This document shows, piece by piece, positions 7,550 through 10,953 of a DNA stretch of 10,953 nucleotides. The notes below the pieces were generated by a model. The model saw nothing but the letters and a program-made list of their open reading frames with translations, had not been told where the DNA came from and did not search any database. Source of the stretch: an uncultured Holophagaceae bacterium (GTDB lineage: Bacteria > Acidobacteriota > Holophagae > Holophagales > Holophagaceae); assembly GCA_903890595.1 (NCBI GenBank), contig CAITBU010000285.1, positions 1 through 10,953 on the forward strand, in the 5' to 3' direction. How positions within the stretch are numbered: position 1 is the first letter of the stretch; every line of letters starts with the position of its first letter. Position numbers and translations under genes: made by a program.

Positions 7550-8193
7550 GCCCGGCCTCCTTTCATGTGACGGGTAAGGCTCTGGATGGCATGGAAGATG
7601 TGGGCCTTCACGCTGCCCACGGTGGTGCCCATCTCCTGCGCGATGCGCTCGTACTTCCAGTCGTGCTGGAGCTTCAGGGTGAGGGCCTGCTTCTGGCGCG
7701 GGGGCAGCTTGGGCAGGGCCTCCTGGAGCAGACGGCGGGCCTCGGCATCGAAGACGGCGGCGGCCTGGGTCTCCTGGACCCGCAGGGCCGGGTGCTCGGG
7801 GGTCCCCTCAGCCCCATCCAGGCTTTCGTGGTCCCGGGTCACCCGCTCCCGGTAGTTGAGGGCCTGGCGGGTGGCGATGGTGATGAGCCAGGTCCGGAAG
7901 GAGGACTCGTACCGGAAGCCGGGCAGGGCGCGAAAGACGCGGATAAAGGTCTCCTGGACCACGTCATCGGCGTCCTGGTGGTTCCTCAGGATGGCGTAGG
8001 CCTTGCCGTAGACATCCCGACTGAAGGTCTGCACCAGGAACCCAAAGGCCGCCTGATCGCCCTTCTGAGCCTCCTCCACCCACGCCAGCACCTGGGGCGT
8101 GTGGTAGGGCGAGCCCGGATCGGGAGTCCGATCGAAGGGCTGAGTGGCCGTCTGGGTCATCAAGGGCTCGCTGGTGGTGGCAATCGCCATCAT
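7546..8193 (-). CDS. ECF-family RNA polymerase sigma factor (sigma-70 regions 2 and 4)
   Basis: Alternative sigma factor that directs RNA polymerase to a stress regulon. From ATG 8193 the product is 215 residues, normal for ECF sigmas. Region 2 spans about 52-118 and includes the core-binding DADDVVQETFIRVFRAL and the -10-recognising FRTWLITIATRQALNYRER. Region 4 spans about 154-208, with helix-turn-helix YERIAQEMGTTVGSVKAHIF. A Thr/Pro-rich leader of about 30 residues precedes region 2. Region 3 is absent, as in ECF sigmas. Start: GGAG (8203-8200) sits six bases before ATG 8193, and a second ATG follows at once. The frame stays open up to 8409, but that would run into hpt, and ATG 8235 has no binding site. 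First gene of the minus-strand operon, probably autoregulated; no clear ECF promoter was recognised. Confidence 0.92.
   Translation of the reverse strand: MMAIATTSEPLMTQTATQPFDRTPDPGSPYHTPQVLAWVEEAQKGDQAAFGFLVQTFSRDVYGKAYAILRNHQDADDVVQETFIRVFRALPGFRYESSFRTWLITIATRQALNYRERVTRDHESLDGAEGTPEHPALRVQETQAAAVFDAEARRLLQEALPKLPPRQKQALTLKLQHDWKYERIAQEMGTTVGSVKAHIFHAIQSLTRHMKGGRA
7556..7563 (-). promoter_or_regulatory. Strong ribosome binding site for the anti-sigma gene
   Basis: AAAGGAGG on the minus strand, inside the last codons of the sigma gene, six bases before ATG 7549. It is the strongest Shine-Dalgarno match in the window. It suggests the anti-sigma is translated efficiently relative to the sigma, as expected for a silencing partner. 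Confidence 0.8.
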
Positions 8194-8332
8194 TCTAGGC
8201 TCCGGCGGCAGGTCGCAGTGAGTTTCCGCCGTCATCGGATGGACCCAGCGGCCCCTCCTGGGGTTGAATGGAGCCTGCAAGCATCTTCGGATCGCACCTT
8301 CCGGTCCCCGCCCACGGCCCCCAGGAGTCCCC
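8194..8332. promoter_or_regulatory. Divergent intergenic control region between the sigma operon and hpt
   Basis: The 139 bases between the divergent starts must hold promoters for both transcription units unless initiation occurs inside a gene. On the plus strand, TTGAAT (8264-8269) with TCGGAT 17 bases later (8287-8292) is a weak sigma-70-like candidate for hpt, matching poorly at -10. On the minus strand, GGAAACT (8228-8222) resembles the GGAAC core of many ECF -35 elements but lies too close to the start to be convincing. AGGAG at 8323-8327 is the hpt ribosome binding site, five bases before its ATG. A small CCCC/GGGG inverted repeat (8252-8263) has no clear role. Confidence 0.4.
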
Positions 8333-8854
8333 ATGCACGAGCGCATCACCCCGCTGTTTTCCGAGGAGCAGATCCGGGTCCGGGTCAAGGAGCTCGGGGT
8401 CCAGCTCACGGCGGACTATGCCGGCAAGGTGCCCGTGGTGGTGGGCCTCCTCAACGGTGTGTTCCCCTTCATGGCGGACCTGGTGCGGGCCATGGACCTG
8501 GACATGGATGTGAGCTTCATGCAGGTGGCCAGCTACCACGGCGGCACGGAGAGCACGGGCGAGGTCCACATCCTCAAGGACCTGGACCGCAGCATCCAGG
8601 GCCGCCACTTGCTGGTGGTGGAAGACATCGTGGACACGGGCCTGACCCTCCACAAGGTCCGGAACCTCCTGAAGGACCGGGAGCCCCTCAGCATCAAGGT
8701 CTGCACCCTCCTGGACAAGCCCAGCCGCCGGAAGATCGAGGTACCGGTGCATTATGTGGGCTTCACCATCCCGGACCACTTCGTCATCGGCTATGGCCTG
8801 GACCTGGACGGCAAGTACCGCAACCTCCCTTACGTGGGGGTCTACCACCCATGA
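8333..8854 (+). CDS. hpt: Hypoxanthine (guanine) phosphoribosyltransferase
   Basis: Cytoplasmic purine-salvage enzyme that joins hypoxanthine or guanine to PRPP to give IMP or GMP. The 173-residue length is usual for bacterial HPRT. The pyrophosphate-binding loop region is VVVGLLNGVFPF (35-46). The PRPP-binding signature VVEDIVDTGLTL is at 95-106, with acidic residues E97 and D98 and the Asp of DTG. The purine-recognition segment DHFVIGYGLD is at 148-157. The end LPYVGVYHP is typical of the family. ATG 8333 is chosen because AGGAG lies five bases upstream and the product then begins at the family's usual N terminus; the frame extends upstream without a better start. It heads the plus-strand operon, and its TGA overlaps the lptE ATG. 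Confidence 0.95.
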   Translation: MHERITPLFSEEQIRVRVKELGVQLTADYAGKVPVVVGLLNGVFPFMADLVRAMDLDMDVSFMQVASYHGGTESTGEVHILKDLDRSIQGRHLLVVEDIVDTGLTLHKVRNLLKDREPLSIKVCTLLDKPSRRKIEVPVHYVGFTIPDHFVIGYGLDLDGKYRNLPYVGVYHP

Positions 8855-9405
8855 CCCGGACCCGCTGGTCCTGCCTCCTGCTGGCCCTGCTGCTGGCGCC
8901 CGGCTGCGGCTACCACCGCCTGGACCGGCGCCCCCGTGCCGCAGCCTGGGCCAAGCCCGGGGAGACCATCCGCCTGGCGCGCTTCCGCAACCTCACGCCC
9001 CGCCTGGGGCTGGAGGATCGCTTCACCCGGGCCCTGGAGAACCGCCTGGTGGCGGCCAGTCCCTGGCGCATGGTGGCCCAGGGCGAGTCCTCCCGCTGGG
9101 TGCTGCAGGGCACGCTGGAGAGCTACACCTCGCGCCCCATCGGCCTCAGCCTGGGGGGCGACCGCCTCAAGGCCAGCGCCGGCTCGGCCTCCCGGGTGGA
9201 GGTGGCGGTGGTGGCCAGCGTGGAGCTGCTGGACGGCATCACCGGGGCCGTGGTGCTCTCCCGGCGCGGCCTGACCTTCTCCAACCAGTACCGGGTGGAC
9301 CAGAACTTCGCCAGCTTCGAGAGCCGGGAGATCCAGGTCATCGAGAGCCTGGCCGATGACTTTGCCGAGAGCTTCCTCACCCAGCTGCTGGAAGGCACGG
9401 ACTGA
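8851..9405 (+). CDS. lptE: LPS-assembly lipoprotein LptE-like
   Basis: Outer-membrane lipoprotein of 184 residues. LptE plugs the LptD beta-barrel and helps insert lipopolysaccharide into the outer leaflet. The N terminus MTRTRWSCLLLALLLAPGC is a lipoprotein signal with the lipid-attached Cys at 19, followed by GYH, matching the usual LptE beginning CGY. The lipobox (LAPGC) is slightly unusual in having Pro at -2. The body shows the LptE layout: ETIRLARFRNLTPRLGLEDRFTRALENRL, then a beta-rich stretch, and a C-terminal helix (VIESLADDFAESFLTQLL). The gene lies directly before holA, as in many bacteria, which supports the call. Translation is probably coupled to hpt through ATGA; no strong separate binding site is seen. 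Sequence similarity within this family is low, so symbol confidence rests partly on context. Confidence 0.85.
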   Translation: MTRTRWSCLLLALLLAPGCGYHRLDRRPRAAAWAKPGETIRLARFRNLTPRLGLEDRFTRALENRLVAASPWRMVAQGESSRWVLQGTLESYTSRPIGLSLGGDRLKASAGSASRVEVAVVASVELLDGITGAVVLSRRGLTFSNQYRVDQNFASFESREIQVIESLADDFAESFLTQLLEGTD

Positions 9406-10427
9406 TGGCTGCGCCTGCTGCCTGGGTGGCCCACGGCTTTGCCCTGCTCCACGGGGAGGACGGCGATGGCCGCCGGGAGGCCGTGGCGGCCTGGAAGCAG
9501 CACCATGTGGATCCGGAGTGGGCCGACTTCTCCTTGACCGTGTGCAGCGAGGGCTGTCCCTGGCCCGAAGTCCTGGCCGCTCTCCAGGAAGCCCCGCCCA
9601 TGGGCGTCGGCGCCCGCACCGTGATCGTGCCCGCCGCCGACAACCTGTTTACCCGGGCCAAGGAGCTGCCGGCCTCCATCCGGGCGATCCTGGAGCATCC
9701 CCCCACCGATGTGAACCTCCTGCTGGTGGCCTGGACCACCCTGCCGGCAGCCCCGGGCAAGGCCCTGGGGGCCAAGCCTTGGACGGACTGGGCCAAGACG
9801 GGCCGCACCCTCAAGGTGGGGGCCCTGGATCCCCTGGAGATTCCAGCCTTCATCGAGCAGGAGGCCCGCCGCCTGGGCCTGACCCTGCAGGGCTCTGCGG
9901 CCACGGTGCTGGCCCAGCGCCAGGGCGGCCATCCGGGCCTGCTCAAGCGCGCCCTGGAGGTGCTAGACCTGCTGGCGGAGGATCGCCGGGTGACCGAGGC
10001 CATGGTGGATCAGGTCACCTTCCGCCTGGCCGACCAGAAGGCCTTTGCCTGGTCGGGCGCCTGGCAGAAGGGCGATGCCGCTGGGGCGCTGCGGGCCCTG
10101 CGGACGGCCCTGGAGGACGGCGACGAACCCCTCATGATGCTGGGGCAGGCTCGCCGCGAGGTGGACCGCCTGCTGAAGCTGGCCGAGGCCGAGGGGGCCG
10201 GCCTCAAGGGCGGCGAGGTGCTGGCGGCACTGGGCCTCTCCCCCCGGCAGGCCTTCCTGCTGGACGGCTACCGGAGCGCTTGGACCAAGCTCGGCCCCAA
10301 GGGCCTCAAGGCCCTGCAGGCCCGCCTCAACCAGTGCGAGCGGGACCTCAAGGGCATGGCCCTGTCCCGCAGCGAGGCCCCCCTCCTGGACCTCACCCTG
10401 GCCCTGTGCCGGGCCTGGGGGCGCTAA
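9405..10427 (+). CDS. holA: DNA polymerase III subunit delta (clamp-loader subunit)
   Basis: The delta subunit opens the sliding-clamp ring within the clamp-loader complex during replication. The product is 340 residues, usual for HolA. The N-terminal segment GFALLHGEDGDGRREAV (about 11-27) matches the opening strand and helix of the delta AAA+-like fold, which lacks a true Walker A motif. GARTVIVPAADNLF (about 68-81) corresponds to the next core strand. DPLEIPAFIEQEARRLGLTLQ and the downstream helices form the lid and collar domains. The C-terminal helical bundle ends in LDLTLALCRAW. The start ATG shares one base with the lptE stop (TGATG), and GGAAGG lies nine bases upstream. Last gene of the hpt-lptE-holA unit. 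The family is divergent, but length, fold layout and neighbour agree. Confidence 0.88.
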   Translation: MAAPAAWVAHGFALLHGEDGDGRREAVAAWKQHHVDPEWADFSLTVCSEGCPWPEVLAALQEAPPMGVGARTVIVPAADNLFTRAKELPASIRAILEHPPTDVNLLLVAWTTLPAAPGKALGAKPWTDWAKTGRTLKVGALDPLEIPAFIEQEARRLGLTLQGSAATVLAQRQGGHPGLLKRALEVLDLLAEDRRVTEAMVDQVTFRLADQKAFAWSGAWQKGDAAGALRALRTALEDGDEPLMMLGQARREVDRLLKLAEAEGAGLKGGEVLAALGLSPRQAFLLDGYRSAWTKLGPKGLKALQARLNQCERDLKGMALSRSEAPLLDLTLALCRAWGR

Positions 10428-10456
10428 GCCTTCTGCGGGAACCGGGCATTGATCAC

Positions 10457-10485
10457 TTGAGCGTGGGCTTCGCCGGACGGATGAT
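10457..10485 (+). promoter_or_regulatory. Weak candidate promoter for the fumarase gene
   Basis: TTGAGC (10457-10462) and GATGAT (10480-10485) are separated by 17 bases; each matches four of six consensus bases. They lie in the 82-base gap between holA and the fumarase gene. No terminator hairpin follows holA, so read-through is equally possible. GGAGGG at 10501-10506, three bases before ATG 10510, is the likely ribosome binding site. Confidence 0.3.
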
Positions 10486-10509
10486 GGGGGTCTGCATCCC
10501 GGAGGGCTC

Positions 10510-10953
10510 ATGTCCGAAACTGTTGTTCCCAACCAGACCTCAGCTGAGGTGGTGGCGTCCAAGTCCTTGCTGCCTCAGGGCTGGAAGGCCGACCTAGGCC
10601 ATCTTGCCGGGCTGGACCTCACTCTGGCGGCCACGGAGCTGCTCCGGCGCACCACCAGCCGCCTGCCGCAGGATGTGATCGACGCCCTGGTGCAGGGTCG
10701 TGACGCCGAGGAAGAGGGCAGCCGCGCCTTCAACACGCTGAACGACATGGTGCGCAACATCAACCTGGCGGACGACCACGTCACGCCGCTCTGCCAGGAC
10801 ACGGGCTCCATCATCTTCTGGGTGCGCCATCCCTTCGGCATGAGCCAGCTCGCCACCCGGAAGCAGCTGCGGGCGGCGGTGGTGGAAGCCACCAAGCGCT
10901 CCTGGCTGCGCCCCAACTGCGTGGAGTCCCTCAGCGGCAAGAACAGCGGGAAC
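10510..10953 (+). CDS. Class I (iron-sulfur) fumarate hydratase, 3' partial
   Basis: Only the first 148 codons are in the window, and the frame is open at the right edge. Class I fumarases convert fumarate to malate with an oxygen-sensitive 4Fe-4S cluster in the TCA cycle. The key signature is PLCQDTG (93-99), whose C95 should be a cluster ligand. SWLRPNCVESLSGKNSGN (131-148) matches the conserved RPN...GKNSG segment of the alpha domain. ATG 10510 has GGAGGG just upstream and begins a polar leader of about 30 residues before the conserved domain. The related tartrate dehydratase alpha subunit shares these motifs and cannot be fully excluded without the C-terminal half. Whether the protein is one chain or split alpha/beta cannot be seen. 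Confidence 0.88.
   Translation, partial: MSETVVPNQTSAEVVASKSLLPQGWKADLGHLAGLDLTLAATELLRRTTSRLPQDVIDALVQGRDAEEEGSRAFNTLNDMVRNINLADDHVTPLCQDTGSIIFWVRHPFGMSQLATRKQLRAAVVEATKRSWLRPNCVESLSGKNSGN

Noticed and set aside
8194..8409. Upstream extension of the sigma factor to 8409.
   Set aside because: It would overlap the hpt start and remove the divergent promoter region; the added residues show no sigma homology and ATG 8193 has GGAG six bases upstream.
7567..8850. The long upstream part of the plus-strand frame that contains lptE.
   Set aside because: It is antisense to the sigma gene and out of frame with hpt; the lipoprotein signal at 8851 marks the true lptE start.
9356..10597. A 413-codon plus-strand frame over holA and the start of the fumarase gene.
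   Set aside because: Out-of-frame shadow of holA; low-complexity Gly/Pro/Arg product.

Overview
This window is chromosomal DNA of a GC-rich, diderm (Gram-negative type) bacterium. LptE and a PilY1-type pilus protein point to an outer membrane and type IV pili. RNase J argues against an enteric. Together with the class I fumarase and the ECF sigma/zinc-finger anti-sigma/periplasmic helical protein trio, this would suit an acidobacterium of the Holophaga/Geothrix kind. That placement is inference from gene content; no rRNA is present to confirm it.

Layout. (1) Positions 1-3921, plus strand: the 3' part of a very large pilY1 gene, open at the left edge and clearly less GC-rich than everything after it, closed by a strong intrinsic terminator at 3945-3966. 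(2) Positions 4000-6524, plus strand: rsmA and an RNase J gene, joined by a 4-nt GTGA overlap. Both products act on RNA, and both can take part in 16S rRNA maturation. (3) Positions 6525-8193, minus strand: a three-gene operon read from right to left, consisting of an ECF sigma factor, a zinc-finger transmembrane anti-sigma factor and a secreted Spy/CpxP/CnrX-like helical protein. It meets the RNase J gene with stop codons touching (TAG immediately followed by CTA). (4) Positions 8194-8332: a divergent control region. (5) Positions 8333-10427, plus strand: hpt, lptE and holA, joined by ATGA and TGATG overlaps. (6) Positions 10510-10953: the 5' part of a class I fumarate hydratase gene, cut by the right edge.

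How the genes work together. The rsmA-RNase J pair looks like a ribosome/RNA maturation unit. The sigma/anti-sigma/periplasmic trio looks like an envelope- or metal-stress signalling cassette, with the secreted helical protein as candidate sensor or chaperone; this is the part most open to discovery. The hpt-lptE-holA operon mixes purine salvage, LPS transport and the replication clamp loader; it is a housekeeping operon rather than a pathway. I saw no rRNA, tRNA, CRISPR array, insertion sequence, attachment site or replication origin. No intergenic stretch is longer than about 140 bases.
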